DNA from: Yoonia maritima
GTDB lineage: Bacteria > Pseudomonadota > Alphaproteobacteria > Rhodobacterales > Rhodobacteraceae
Direction of reading: 5' to 3'
Length of the DNA: 64,000 nucleotides
Assembly: GCF_003003285.1 (NCBI RefSeq)
Contig: NZ_PVTP01000006.1
Location: 151,039-215,038 of the forward strand
Made by a program: the position numbers and the translations under genes
Shown here: positions 52,229 to 60,099 of the stretch, one piece after another
Numbering within the stretch: the stretch's first letter is position 1
Layout: the number at the start of each line of letters is the position of its first letter
The notes under the pieces: model-generated
Seen by the model: the letters and a program-made list of their open reading frames with translations, nothing else
Told to the model about the DNA's origin: nothing
Databases searched by the model: none

Positions 52229-53110
52229 GTGAATATGATTTTATCCGTGCTCAATATTACAGCACCCGTTTTTTTGTTGGCTGCGGTCGGTTTTATTTGG
52301 GTCAAATTAGGGTTTGAGTACCGTGTAGAGTTCGTCACACGACTAACCATGACCCTTTCGGTCCCTTGCCTTATCTTCGTTGCACTAATGAAAACCGAGA
52401 TCGAACCTGAAGCGCTCGCTGCGCTGACCCTTGCCTCTTTGGTCGCCTATATCATTGTAATGGCGTCTAGTTTCGCGCTTGTTAAGTTGGCAAAGCTGGA
52501 TGTTCGCACTTTTTTGGCGCCATTGGTATTTGGGAACACCGGGAACCTTGGACTGCCATTGGCACTGTTTGCATTCGGAGAAGACGGTTTCGGCTATGCT
52601 GTCGTTGTGTTCGCAGTCATGGCGATCATGTCATTCACCATTGGCGTATGGATCGTTTCCGGTGGCGGATCACTGAAACGTGTTGTCCAAGAGCCGTTGG
52701 TTGGCGCCACTCTTTTAGGCGCTTTGTTCCTTTGGCAGGGCTGGGAAACCCCGATGGTCTTGACCAATACGCTAGAACTGATCGGACAAATGGCGATTCC
52801 AATCATGCTCATTACGCTTGGCGTTGCCGTCGCACGTTTGGAAACTAAGGCGATGACGCAAGCGATGTGGCTATCAGTGGTAAAGGTCATTATTTGCGTT
52901 GCTGCGTCATGGGTCGCCGCCAATTGGTTTGGATTGGATTCGGTTCCAACTGCGGTCTTGATCGTGCAGATTGCGACCCCTGTTGCGGTCACGTCATATC
53001 TGCTGGCCGAGAAATATGGCGCCGATGCACAGCCGGTTGCTGGGCTTGTTGTCGCCTCGACCCTGCTGTCAGTGGTCTATTTGCCGCTTATCCTTGCTTT
53101 TGTGATCTAA
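52229..53110 (+). CDS. AEC-family transporter
   Basis: 293 residues of ten membrane helices in the auxin-efflux-carrier/malonate permease family. LNITAPVFLLAAVGFIWVKLG, FGNTGNLGLPLALFAFGEDG and the C-terminal TPVAVTSYLLAEKYGAD are typical; the N-G-N-G and P motifs mark the crossover helices. A GTG start lies eight bases after AAGGA, and an ATG two codons later is 14 bases away. The substrate is likely a carboxylate or small organic anion. Divergent from hspQ. Confidence 0.88.
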   Translation: MNMILSVLNITAPVFLLAAVGFIWVKLGFEYRVEFVTRLTMTLSVPCLIFVALMKTEIEPEALAALTLASLVAYIIVMASSFALVKLAKLDVRTFLAPLVFGNTGNLGLPLALFAFGEDGFGYAVVVFAVMAIMSFTIGVWIVSGGGSLKRVVQEPLVGATLLGALFLWQGWETPMVLTNTLELIGQMAIPIMLITLGVAVARLETKAMTQAMWLSVVKVIICVAASWVAANWFGLDSVPTAVLIVQIATPVAVTSYLLAEKYGADAQPVAGLVVASTLLSVVYLPLILAFVI

Positions 53111-53184
53111 TCGGGCTGCCTTTAGGATTTGCAGATCGGCCCGAACACGCTATCGTGTAAAAAAACAAAATAAGCGAGAGGCAA

Positions 53185-53772
53185 ATGAGCAGTTTCTTTC
53201 GCGCTATGGCACTTATGCTTGTTCTGGGCAGCTGTGGAGGATCGAGTCATAACTCGGCCCCGCGAAACCTAGACGATGCGTGTAGTATTGTGTCCGAGCG
53301 CCCAGAGTATTTACGCGCTTTCCGCGCCGTTGAACGCAAATACGGCGTGCCAGTACCGTCGTTGATGGCGATCATCTATCAGGAAAGCAAATTCATCAGT
53401 AACAACCGTCCGCCCCATCGCTATGCGCTGGGTGTGATCCCTGTTGGCCGACAATCATCTGCTGTTGGGTATAGTCAGGCACTAGATGCGACCTGGCGCG
53501 AATACCAAGATTCAGTAGGTGGTTCACGTGCGAACCGTCAAAATATCCGCGATGCGACTGATTTTATGGGATGGTACATGGTCCAAACAGTGGATGTGAC
53601 TGGCGTTCCAATTCACGACACGCGTAACCAATACCTTGCCTATCACGATGGACGCAGTGGGTACATGCGTGGCACATGGCGCTCTAAAAGCTGGCTCATC
53701 CGCGTTGCAGGAGAGGTCGAAGCCCGTGCAGTAATGTACGACGTTCAGTTACGATCCTGTCGGAAGCGATAA
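53185..53772 (+). CDS. Lytic-transglycosylase-like lipoprotein
   Basis: 195 residues with a lipoprotein signal (VLGSC, Cys17). The lysozyme-like fold has the catalytic glutamate in LMAIIYQESKFISNN, followed by GYSQALDATWREYQ and AYHDGRSGYMRG. The AVGYSQ and Y-x-x-G features fit soluble lytic transglycosylases that cleave peptidoglycan. It would be tethered to a membrane and act on the wall. A strong terminator follows and the gene stands alone. Confidence 0.85.
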   Translation: MSSFFRAMALMLVLGSCGGSSHNSAPRNLDDACSIVSERPEYLRAFRAVERKYGVPVPSLMAIIYQESKFISNNRPPHRYALGVIPVGRQSSAVGYSQALDATWREYQDSVGGSRANRQNIRDATDFMGWYMVQTVDVTGVPIHDTRNQYLAYHDGRSGYMRGTWRSKSWLIRVAGEVEARAVMYDVQLRSCRKR

Positions 53773-53775
53773 CGA

Positions 53776-53805
53776 GAAAAGGCGGCCTTCGCGGGCCGCC
53801 TTTTC
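53776..53805. terminator. Terminator between lytic-transglycosylase and lolA genes
   Basis: GAAAAGGCGGCC and GGCCGCCTTTTC form a 12-bp stem with a six-base loop, flanked by A and T runs that make it bidirectional at this convergent junction. Confidence 0.9.
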
Positions 53806-53823
53806 ATTGTTATTCATACAACC

Positions 53824-54429
53824 TCAGTTGCTGCGATTGCGTGTCTCAGCCTGAATGTTGAACAACACATCACGCACGCGACCACCCTTAGTTAGATCAT
53901 TTAAGATAACGGTCGTCGGCGTGCCTAGATCATCAGTGACAATCCACTGGCGCAACTCAACTGGGTTTGCAGTAAAGACAAGCTGGATATTGCCATATTC
54001 GGGATGATCCGGGTCCTGCGCCGTCACAGTGGTAGTTGTTCCGTCCGACGCAACACCAGTCACCATATCAGCCTGATCAAGGTTCACGTTTTCACGTAAA
54101 ATAATCCCAAGAGGCGTCTGGTTCAGCGGGTAACGGTCAGGTCCTGCGTTTGACCTTGGGTCAAATATGGCCAGCGAGCCGCCGCCACCAATCACCAATG
54201 TATCGTCAGGCGCATTGTATTCGAACCGGATGCGTCCGGGGCGTTTGATATAGATTTGCCCCGTCGATAGCGTCCCGTCTTGATTAATCTGTGTAAAGCC
54301 ACCCTGCGCAGTCTGCAGTTGATTTAAATACTGTGAAATCTGCGCAAGACTAAGCTGTTGAGCAGAAGCAGAGCCTGCATAAAGGGCAAGGCCCAAGGCG
54401 AGGACGGTATATAGGATACGTTTTATCAT
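53824..54429 (-). CDS. lolA: Outer-membrane lipoprotein carrier protein LolA family
   Basis: 201 residues with a signal peptide (about 1-23, ending SASAQ). The mature domain is the open beta-barrel of LolA/LolB: GGFTQINQDGTLSTGQIYIKRPGRIRFEYN, then WIVTDDLGTPTTVILNDL. It would carry lipoproteins across the periplasm from LolCDE to the outer membrane, as is usual in alphaproteobacteria. Monocistronic between a terminator and the PstS-OmpA gene. Confidence 0.9.
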   Translation of the reverse strand: MIKRILYTVLALGLALYAGSASAQQLSLAQISQYLNQLQTAQGGFTQINQDGTLSTGQIYIKRPGRIRFEYNAPDDTLVIGGGGSLAIFDPRSNAGPDRYPLNQTPLGIILRENVNLDQADMVTGVASDGTTTTVTAQDPDHPEYGNIQLVFTANPVELRQWIVTDDLGTPTTVILNDLTKGGRVRDVLFNIQAETRNRSN

Positions 54430-54591
54430 GTTCTTTACCTATGTGTTCGGGCCGAAACTTCCAGCCTAAGATAAGATAAAGACAGCATTTATCATACTGC
54501 TAGGCGATATCACGCCAGATGTTTTCCAATAACAGCGCCCCCAAGAACAGATCAAAGGGCCGCTGTCATAGACAAAGTCATACAACGAAAG

Positions 54592-56187
54592 TTACTGAAC
54601 CCAGATTTCAACGCGGCTGTGATTTGCATTGTCGACTTGCCCGTCAAAACATGTCGTTGGTGAAATCCCGCCAAAGCCGACCGACGTCAGTGTCACATTG
54701 TTCGCTGCAATCGCAGCAGGTGCATAACGCATAAAGGCCCCAAGCATTTCCTCTGCAGATGCCGCTGAGGCTGACAATGCGGCATCACCACCAATCATCG
54801 CATTATCGGTAAATCCAACGAACATCACTTCACGGCCCGCCATTTCAGAACCGGAAATCGCAACTTTGAGATTTTCAAACATTGCCCGGTTCCATCCACC
54901 TTCGACGCCGCTAGTCGTGCCGCCAATCATTGTCGGTGACAAACGTTCTGCCTCGAACAAACGCTGGAACATCTGCGCAGCGGCCAAACGTTCATTTTCT
55001 TCAAACGTGCCACCTAACAGCCGGTTCAAACGGCGGTTCTTTTCTGTGTCATCCTGCGCTGCTGCCGTAAGGTTGTTGAAACCTTCTGCTGCGATCAACC
55101 GCTGCGCTGTCGTCCCAGCCGCAAAATCAAACATACCCGACAAAAGCGTCGTTTCAGGCACGGCATCAAAACTGATCATCAAAGGCCGGATCAGCGGATA
55201 GTCACCAGAGATGACGTTAAAGTCACTCAGCTCCACAGGCGCATCACATTCACCGGAAACCGCAAGTGTGATGCTGTCATCCGCGTCTTCGACGCTCACA
55301 ATGCTGATTGCACCTGCGAATTGATTAACCGACGATGCAATACTAATGCCGTCCGCCATTGTAAGAACGTTACTTGCGATACTTTTGCCCGCAGGCTCCA
55401 TTACCAATTTCATAAGCTCAGCACGAACGGTTGAGTTCGTAGGCAACTGCAACGGTAGTACCGGTAAATCAGGTCCACCCAGTTCGGACCAGTTCTTAAT
55501 TTCTCCAGCGTATATGCCCGCTAGTTCCGTCATCGATACACCGTCAACGTCTACTCCGGGCGCGACGATGACCGCAAAAGCACGAACGCCCAATAACTGA
55601 TCGCTTAGCCCAGTGGCAGTAGCCCAATCAACTGGCGCATCATAAGACGCCGGTGCAGACCCTTTGAGCGCGACTGTGCTTACGACAGCATTTGATGGCT
55701 CACCAGCCTGAGCAACTTGAAGTGTCGCTAATTCATTCGATGCCGGGTTTTCCATGGTAATACGACCGCTGGAATTAACATCAATCGAGGCTTCCGATTG
55801 CCCCGTCAGCGCATACGCACCCACAACACTATTATAAACCGTGTCAAAGATGGGCGCGGTAAAGCTCACTACGAATTCATCTGTTCCACCAGCAGGTGCC
55901 ACCTCGTTTTGAATAACAACCCCCTGAAAGGCGGCTGCGGTAAGTCCAAAGTCGTTGCTGGAGATCACCTGATCACATCCAGCACCATAACATACCACCT
56001 GAGAAGCTGGCACGCTTACGCGCCCTACCGAAGTCTCGACAGACACCATCGTTCCATTGTAGCCAACGATCTCTCCGTCGACGCTAATAAAACCATCAAT
56101 CGACCGAAGCTCTACAGGTTCTGCAAACAATGCGGCAGGCGCTACAGCGCACATAAGGGCCGCTGTAATATTTTTAATCGTGATCAT
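54592..56187 (-). CDS. PstS-like substrate-binding protein fused to OmpA-like domain
   Basis: 531 residues with a signal peptide (about 1-22). A small N-terminal SH3-like segment (SIDGFISVDGEIVGYNGTMVSVE, 27-68) precedes a phosphate-binding-protein (PstS/PBP-like) domain, about 95-370, with TELAGIYAGEIKNWSELGGP and LPTNSTVRAELMKLV. The C-terminal ~150 residues resemble an OmpA peptidoglycan-binding domain (MFENLKVAISGSEMAGREVMFVGFTDNAMIGGDAALS, split; HSRVEIWVQ). This would hold a phosphate-binding domain at the cell wall. No pst genes flank it, so phosphate uptake is not proven. It is preceded by a 357-bp gap. Confidence 0.78.
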   Translation of the reverse strand: MITIKNITAALMCAVAPAALFAEPVELRSIDGFISVDGEIVGYNGTMVSVETSVGRVSVPASQVVCYGAGCDQVISSNDFGLTAAAFQGVVIQNEVAPAGGTDEFVVSFTAPIFDTVYNSVVGAYALTGQSEASIDVNSSGRITMENPASNELATLQVAQAGEPSNAVVSTVALKGSAPASYDAPVDWATATGLSDQLLGVRAFAVIVAPGVDVDGVSMTELAGIYAGEIKNWSELGGPDLPVLPLQLPTNSTVRAELMKLVMEPAGKSIASNVLTMADGISIASSVNQFAGAISIVSVEDADDSITLAVSGECDAPVELSDFNVISGDYPLIRPLMISFDAVPETTLLSGMFDFAAGTTAQRLIAAEGFNNLTAAAQDDTEKNRRLNRLLGGTFEENERLAAAQMFQRLFEAERLSPTMIGGTTSGVEGGWNRAMFENLKVAISGSEMAGREVMFVGFTDNAMIGGDAALSASAASAEEMLGAFMRYAPAAIAANNVTLTSVGFGGISPTTCFDGQVDNANHSRVEIWVQ

Positions 56188-56544
56188 TCATAGCTCCGTG
56201 ACCATTCGTTTAACGAGAGAGGCGACACTCGAAACTTATTCAGATCAACGAAGCTGGCAAAACTTTATTGATCCACCTCTTGGAACACAAACGGTGCTGC
56301 CACTCACAACTATCACTTAGCCTTGCATGGATACTTGATAACTGCGGATTTTCGCCGATACAACTGTGCGGTTAAGCGCTTGTGCCAAAACTATGTGCAA
56401 TAGCAACAAAATTACTTGAATGCCTCAGGGGCTGTTTATCAGCCCAGCGCGCTTCATGCTCAATTTTTATTCATAATAATAAGTAGGTGTCGCCGTTTGT
56501 CGCATCTGTAGAAGTGCGCGACACATTACTTGCAACAAACGATT
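56188..56544. other. Intergenic region upstream of the PstS-OmpA gene
   Basis: About 357 bp, AT-rich relative to the flanks. A perfect 6-bp hairpin GGGCTG/CAGCCC with a TTTAT loop occurs at 56429-56445 in the middle. It lies between the PstS-OmpA promoter region and the ttcA stop. I see no Pho-box-like direct repeat and no RNA gene. No ORF with a ribosome site was found. Confidence 0.55.
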
Positions 56545-57423
56545 CTATGACTTGTCTTCGTCCACCGACGCAAGATTACCAAGCGTCAACCCTGTGAAAT
56601 CAAACAGTTTAGGATCCAACAGATGCGATGGGCGCGCGTTCATCAACGACCGAAACATGACCTGACGCCGACCGGGGCTGTTCTTTTCCCAACCATCTAG
56701 AATTTGCTTAACCTGTTGGCGCTGCAGCCCGTCTTGTGAGCCGCAAAGGTCACAAGGAATGATAGGATAGTTCATCGCATTGGCGAATTTTTCGCAATCC
56801 ACCTCGGCCACATGGGCAAGTGGGCGATAAAGGAAAAGGTCACCCTCTTCGTTCACCAGTTTTGGCGGCATCGTCGCCAAACGACCGCCGTGGAACAAGT
56901 TCATGAAAAAAGTTTCAAGGATATCATCGCGATGATGCCCCAAGACAACGGCAGAACACCCTTCTTCACGCGCGATCCGGTACAGATTGCCGCGGCGCAG
57001 GCGTGAACAAAGAGCGCAGAACGTGCGACCAGCAGGCACCTTGTCCATCACGATAGAATAGGTGTCTTGGTATTCGATCCGATGAGGTACACCCATCTTT
57101 TCTAGGAATTCAGGCAATACAGTCGCCGGAAAGCCGGGCTGGCCCTGATCTAGGTTACAGGCCACCAGCTCAACCGGCAGCAACCCACGCCATTTCAGTT
57201 CATATAGAATGGCCAACAGCGTGTAGCTATCTTTGCCACCAGACAGACAGACCAGCCATCGCACCGGAGGTGCGTCAGGATCGCGTGCATCGCGTTCGAT
57301 CATGCCGTACTGCTCTATCGCCTCGCGCACATTCTGCACGATGCGTTTACGTAGCTTCTTGAACTCGGTGGTTTTGGGCGCACCGTAGAACAGCGGATGG
57401 ATATCGTCGGCTTCATCTAACAT
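56545..57423 (-). CDS. ttcA: tRNA 2-thiocytidine biosynthesis protein TtcA
   Basis: A 292-residue ATP-dependent thiolase of tRNA position 32. The PP-loop is [13 protein letters not shown]. Cysteines for the 4Fe-4S cluster appear in [11 protein letters not shown], preceding [19 protein letters not shown]. The C-terminal [11 protein letters not shown] carries another pair. The start follows the ribosome site AGGACG; an ATG ten codons earlier lies upstream of it. Its stop precedes the 357-bp AT-rich gap. The gene is independent of the nearby selenium genes, though both modify tRNA wobble-region bases. Confidence 0.95.
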   Translation of the reverse strand: MLDEADDIHPLFYGAPKTTEFKKLRKRIVQNVREAIEQYGMIERDARDPDAPPVRWLVCLSGGKDSYTLLAILYELKWRGLLPVELVACNLDQGQPGFPATVLPEFLEKMGVPHRIEYQDTYSIVMDKVPAGRTFCALCSRLRRGNLYRIAREEGCSAVVLGHHRDDILETFFMNLFHGGRLATMPPKLVNEEGDLFLYRPLAHVAEVDCEKFANAMNYPIIPCDLCGSQDGLQRQQVKQILDGWEKNSPGRRQVMFRSLMNARPSHLLDPKLFDFTGLTLGNLASVDEDKS

Positions 57424-57465
57424 AGGCGTCCTATGCCAGATGCTGCGGTGCAATCCAATCTTTTG

Positions 57466-57861
57466 TTAACGGCTCAACGCACTGATTGCCCCAACGTATG
57501 TCGCGACAATTGACGCTATTCCGACGCCCCAAAACCCCGACCGCAAACCGCTAGCACCAACCCAATATGCAGCGAGGAAGCCAACCCGCGCGATCAAATA
57601 GACCAACGCCGCTGTTGCTGTTATCTGCGTTTGCCCTGACAAGACCACTACAACTAAGGCCGCAGGTACATACATCGCCGACGATTCCACGGTATTGCGC
57701 AATGCCCGCCCCGATCGCCCTGCAAACCCATCGCTGGATAGCGGTTGCGACCGATCCGTCATGACAAAGCCCACACCTTTGCTGCGTACCGTATACAAAT
57801 GCTGCCCGAATGCCGCGAAAAATGTCAGCGCCCCGATTCCCAATATTGCGATAAGTTCCAT
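57466..57861 (-). CDS. MAPEG-family membrane protein
   Basis: 131 residues with four predicted membrane helices. The MAPEG family (eicosanoid and glutathione metabolism relatives) is suggested by the motif RALRNTVESSAMYVPAALVVV and the closing VYLIARVGFLAAYWVGASGLR. Bacterial members are often small and of unknown function; some conjugate glutathione. It is divergent from an HxlR regulator with palindromes between them, which most likely control it. Its start ATG is 16 bp from the first palindrome. Confidence 0.8.
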   Translation of the reverse strand: MELIAILGIGALTFFAAFGQHLYTVRSKGVGFVMTDRSQPLSSDGFAGRSGRALRNTVESSAMYVPAALVVVVLSGQTQITATAALVYLIARVGFLAAYWVGASGLRSGFWGVGIASIVATYVGAISALSR

Positions 57862-57877
57862 GTTTCACCTCCAGTTA

Positions 57878-57892
57878 CTTTCGAATCGAAAG
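57878..57892. promoter_or_regulatory. Operator-like palindrome 1 (MAPEG side)
   Basis: CTTTCGA, one centre base, TCGAAAG: a 15-bp palindrome 16 bp upstream of the MAPEG ATG. It shares the CTTTC/GAAAG arms with the next palindrome, whose centre lies 33 bp away (three helical turns). Confidence 0.65.
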
Positions 57893-57908
57893 CTACCATG
57901 CGAACAGT

Positions 57909-57927
57909 AACTTTCAAATTGAAAGTT
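57909..57927. promoter_or_regulatory. Operator-like palindrome 2 (HxlR side)
   Basis: AACTTTCAA, one centre base, TTGAAAGTT: a perfect 19-bp palindrome 34 bp upstream of the HxlR ATG. The same ACTTTC half-site as palindrome 1 suggests one factor binds both, presumably the adjacent HxlR protein. Confidence 0.7.
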
Positions 57928-57961
57928 TGATTCAGGCATTGCTCAGGTGTAGAACTAAGGC

Positions 57962-58333
57962 ATGAAAACAGATCACCGTAGCCCCTGCCCCATCTCTAGC
58001 TTCCTTGATTTATGGGGTGACCGCTGGACGCTGATCATCATCCGCGACATGCTGGTTGGGAAACGGCGGTTCAGTGATCTTGAGGCCGGAAACGAACGGG
58101 TGCCAGCCAGCATACTTGCAAACAGAATGAAACAGCTGACGGAACTCGGCGTTGCGAAACGCGTTCAGTATTCCGAACGCCCACCTCGGTATGAATATCA
58201 CCTGACAGATAAGGGCAAAGCGCTCCGGCCTGTCCTCATTGCGATGAGCAACTGGTCAGAAGAAAACCTAGATGACAGATGGCACACGCCCGATTGGTTC
58301 CGCGAAGGTCGCGGCGCGCCCGGCAGAAATTAA
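57962..58333 (+). CDS. HxlR-family transcriptional regulator
   Basis: 123 residues with the HxlR winged-helix-turn-helix: CPISSFLDLWGDRWTLIIIRDMLVG, FSDLEAGNERVPASILANRMKQLTELG (helix-turn-helix), YHLTDKGKALRPVLIAM. This subgroup often senses electrophiles or quinones through cysteine or small ligands; here the N-terminal Cys lies in SPCPISS. It likely represses the divergent MAPEG gene and itself through the two palindromes. Stop overlaps the yidD stop by 4 bp. Confidence 0.88.
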   Translation: MKTDHRSPCPISSFLDLWGDRWTLIIIRDMLVGKRRFSDLEAGNERVPASILANRMKQLTELGVAKRVQYSERPPRYEYHLTDKGKALRPVLIAMSNWSEENLDDRWHTPDWFREGRGAPGRN

Positions 58334-58551
58334 TCAGGTACGTTGTCTACGCCGCCAGTAGCCCAAGGGTGGCATCGCCCAATCCTGCGGATGGTCAGCC
58401 AGCTTCCCTTGATTGCGCCGTGCTTTTCCAGCGCCTCAAGCGAATAAACCGAACAAGTCGGGTGGAAACGGCAGCTATTCCCGATCCATGGCGACAATAC
58501 CAAACGATATGCGCGAACGGGCAATGAAACGACGTAAGCCAAGGGGGTCAT
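58330..58551 (-). CDS. yidD: Membrane protein insertion efficiency factor YidD
   Basis: 73 residues, the short YidD form, with the three conserved cysteines in NSCRFHPTCSVY and GRCHPW. YidD is thought to support YidC-mediated membrane insertion. It overlaps rnpA by 4 bp. In many relatives yidC follows, but here the next gene is a converging HxlR gene. Confidence 0.93.
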   Translation of the reverse strand: MTPLAYVVSLPVRAYRLVLSPWIGNSCRFHPTCSVYSLEALEKHGAIKGSWLTIRRIGRCHPWATGGVDNVPD

Positions 58552-58940
58552 GCGTGCACCTTTTTCAACGCTCGGCGTAAATCCGCGATCAACGTATCAA
58601 AAGGTAGGGTCGCGGTCACATCTTTACGACCGACCAGCACGTAATCCCAGCCATCAAGCCCCATTTCAGGCAAAACGGCACGGGAAACTTCGCGCAACCT
58701 GCGCTTGGCACGGTTACGGGCGACAGCATTGCCGACTTTCTTGGAACAGGTGTACCCAACGCGAATCCCCTCTGCTTCACCCTCGGCCCGTTTACGGGCT
58801 TGCAGGTGAATACCGGGGGTTCCTTGGCGACGCGCACTTGACGCACGCACAAAATCCGCACGCTTTTTCAGGACGTGCAAACAAACGGAAACCGCCGGAG
58901 TGCCGTCAACAGGCCCAACCGGCGGTTTCAAATCGCTCAA
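58548..58940 (-). CDS. rnpA: Ribonuclease P protein component
   Basis: 130 residues, the protein subunit that helps the RNA component mature tRNA 5' ends. The RNR motif and fold are present: VLKKRADFVRASSARRQG, RVGYTCSKKVGNAVARNRAKRRLREVSR and the C-terminal DLRRALKKVHA. The first ~20 residues are variable; the exact start is therefore less certain. Lies 13 bp after rpmH and overlaps yidD. Confidence 0.94.
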   Translation of the reverse strand: MSDLKPPVGPVDGTPAVSVCLHVLKKRADFVRASSARRQGTPGIHLQARKRAEGEAEGIRVGYTCSKKVGNAVARNRAKRRLREVSRAVLPEMGLDGWDYVLVGRKDVTATLPFDTLIADLRRALKKVHA

Positions 58941-58953
58941 AACGTGCTAACGC

Positions 58954-59088
58954 TTACGCGCTTAGCTTCGCACGGCCTTTGGCACGGCGATTGTTCAGGA
59001 TCTTACGGCCAGCTTTAGTAGCCATCCGTGCGCGGAATCCGTGGCGGTTCTTGCGAACCCGGTTTGATGGTTGGAACGTGCGCTTCAT
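58954..59088 (-). CDS. rpmH: 50S ribosomal protein L34
   Basis: 44 residues, [30 protein letters not shown] (shown in part) ending GRAKLSA. Very basic and of exact family length. GGAGAGAAC precedes the ATG. It leads the conserved rpmH-rnpA-yidD operon. The 285-bp stretch upstream to the TVP38 gene holds its promoter and a small hairpin (GTCCT/AGGAC, 59154-59169). Confidence 0.96.
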   Translation of the reverse strand: MKRTFQPSNRVRKNRHGFRARMATKAGRKILNNRRAKGRAKLSA

Positions 59089-59373
59089 CGCGTTCTCTCC
59101 GGTTCGAGGCCAAACCCCAGAAGGGATTCGAAGCCGATCAACATTTCAGACCTGTCCTTTAGAGAGGACACCACTGCATGTCAACGCGCGAAGCCCCCTG
59201 AAACTGCAACAATTCCAATAAAGTCAGAGTCGCAAATGTTTCAGTGATCTCGGCCAAACCAGTGAAAACTGAAATAACCGTACGTTTCCTATCAACGCGT
59301 CGTGATGCGGGTACCGCCCGCCACCATATATGTCCATCTATGGTGCGACACGCTACCCCGCTATAGGACGACC

Positions 59374-60096
59374 ATGACCACCACAGCCACACACACCCTG
59401 ATCCGAAAACTGCCGCTGATCACGATTATTGTCGTCGCAGTAATTGGTACGTATCTTTTGCGTGACAAGCTGACATTCGAAGCCTTAGCCGAGAATCGCG
59501 AGGCCCTGCTCGCATTTCGTGACAACAACTACCTTGTTACCGTGATGGCGTTCATGGCTGCATATATTGTGATCGTGGCCTTTTCCTTGCCGGGCGCAAC
59601 CATCGCTACCCTCACTGGCGGTTTTCTGTTTGGCGTCTTTCCCGGCGCATTGTTCAACATGACCGCAGCCACAATCGGCGCGACAGGTATCTTCCTTGCT
59701 GCGCGCTGGGGATTTGGCGAAGCCCTAAGCCAAAAACTCGATAGCGCCGAAGGCATGGTGAAAAAGGTAAAAGCCGGGATCAACGATAACCAATGGTCGA
59801 TGCTGTTTCTGATGCGCCTTCTTCCGATCGTCCCGTTCTTTTTGGCTAACCTGATTCCATCGTTCTTGGGCGTCCCACTGCACAGATTTGTTGTTTCCAC
59901 GTTCTTTGGGATCATCCCGGGCGCTGTGATCTACACATCGGTCGGGGGGGGCTTGGGCGAAATATTTGCGAAAGGCGAAGCCCCAAACCTTGGCATCATC
60001 TTCGAGCCCGCTATCCTTTTCCCTATCATCGGATTGTCGGCGCTTGCTGCCCTTCCCATCGTGATCAAAGCCGTCCGCAGCAAGAAAGGCCCTTAG
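59374..60096 (+). CDS. TVP38/TMEM64 family (DedA-like) membrane protein
   Basis: 240 residues with about six membrane helices. The VTT/DedA-superfamily signature is clear: GATIATLTGGFLFGVFPGALFNMTAATIGATGIFLAARWGFGE (in parts), then MRLLPIVPFFLANLIPSFLGV. Homologues move or scramble phospholipids, or are required for envelope integrity. AGGACGACC leads the ATG. It is 3 bp from the MerA-like flavoprotein gene, a widespread pairing, and probably co-transcribed with the kinase further on. Confidence 0.87.
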   Translation: MTTTATHTLIRKLPLITIIVVAVIGTYLLRDKLTFEALAENREALLAFRDNNYLVTVMAFMAAYIVIVAFSLPGATIATLTGGFLFGVFPGALFNMTAATIGATGIFLAARWGFGEALSQKLDSAEGMVKKVKAGINDNQWSMLFLMRLLPIVPFFLANLIPSFLGVPLHRFVVSTFFGIIPGAVIYTSVGGGLGEIFAKGEAPNLGIIFEPAILFPIIGLSALAALPIVIKAVRSKKGP

Positions 60097-60099
60097 ACC

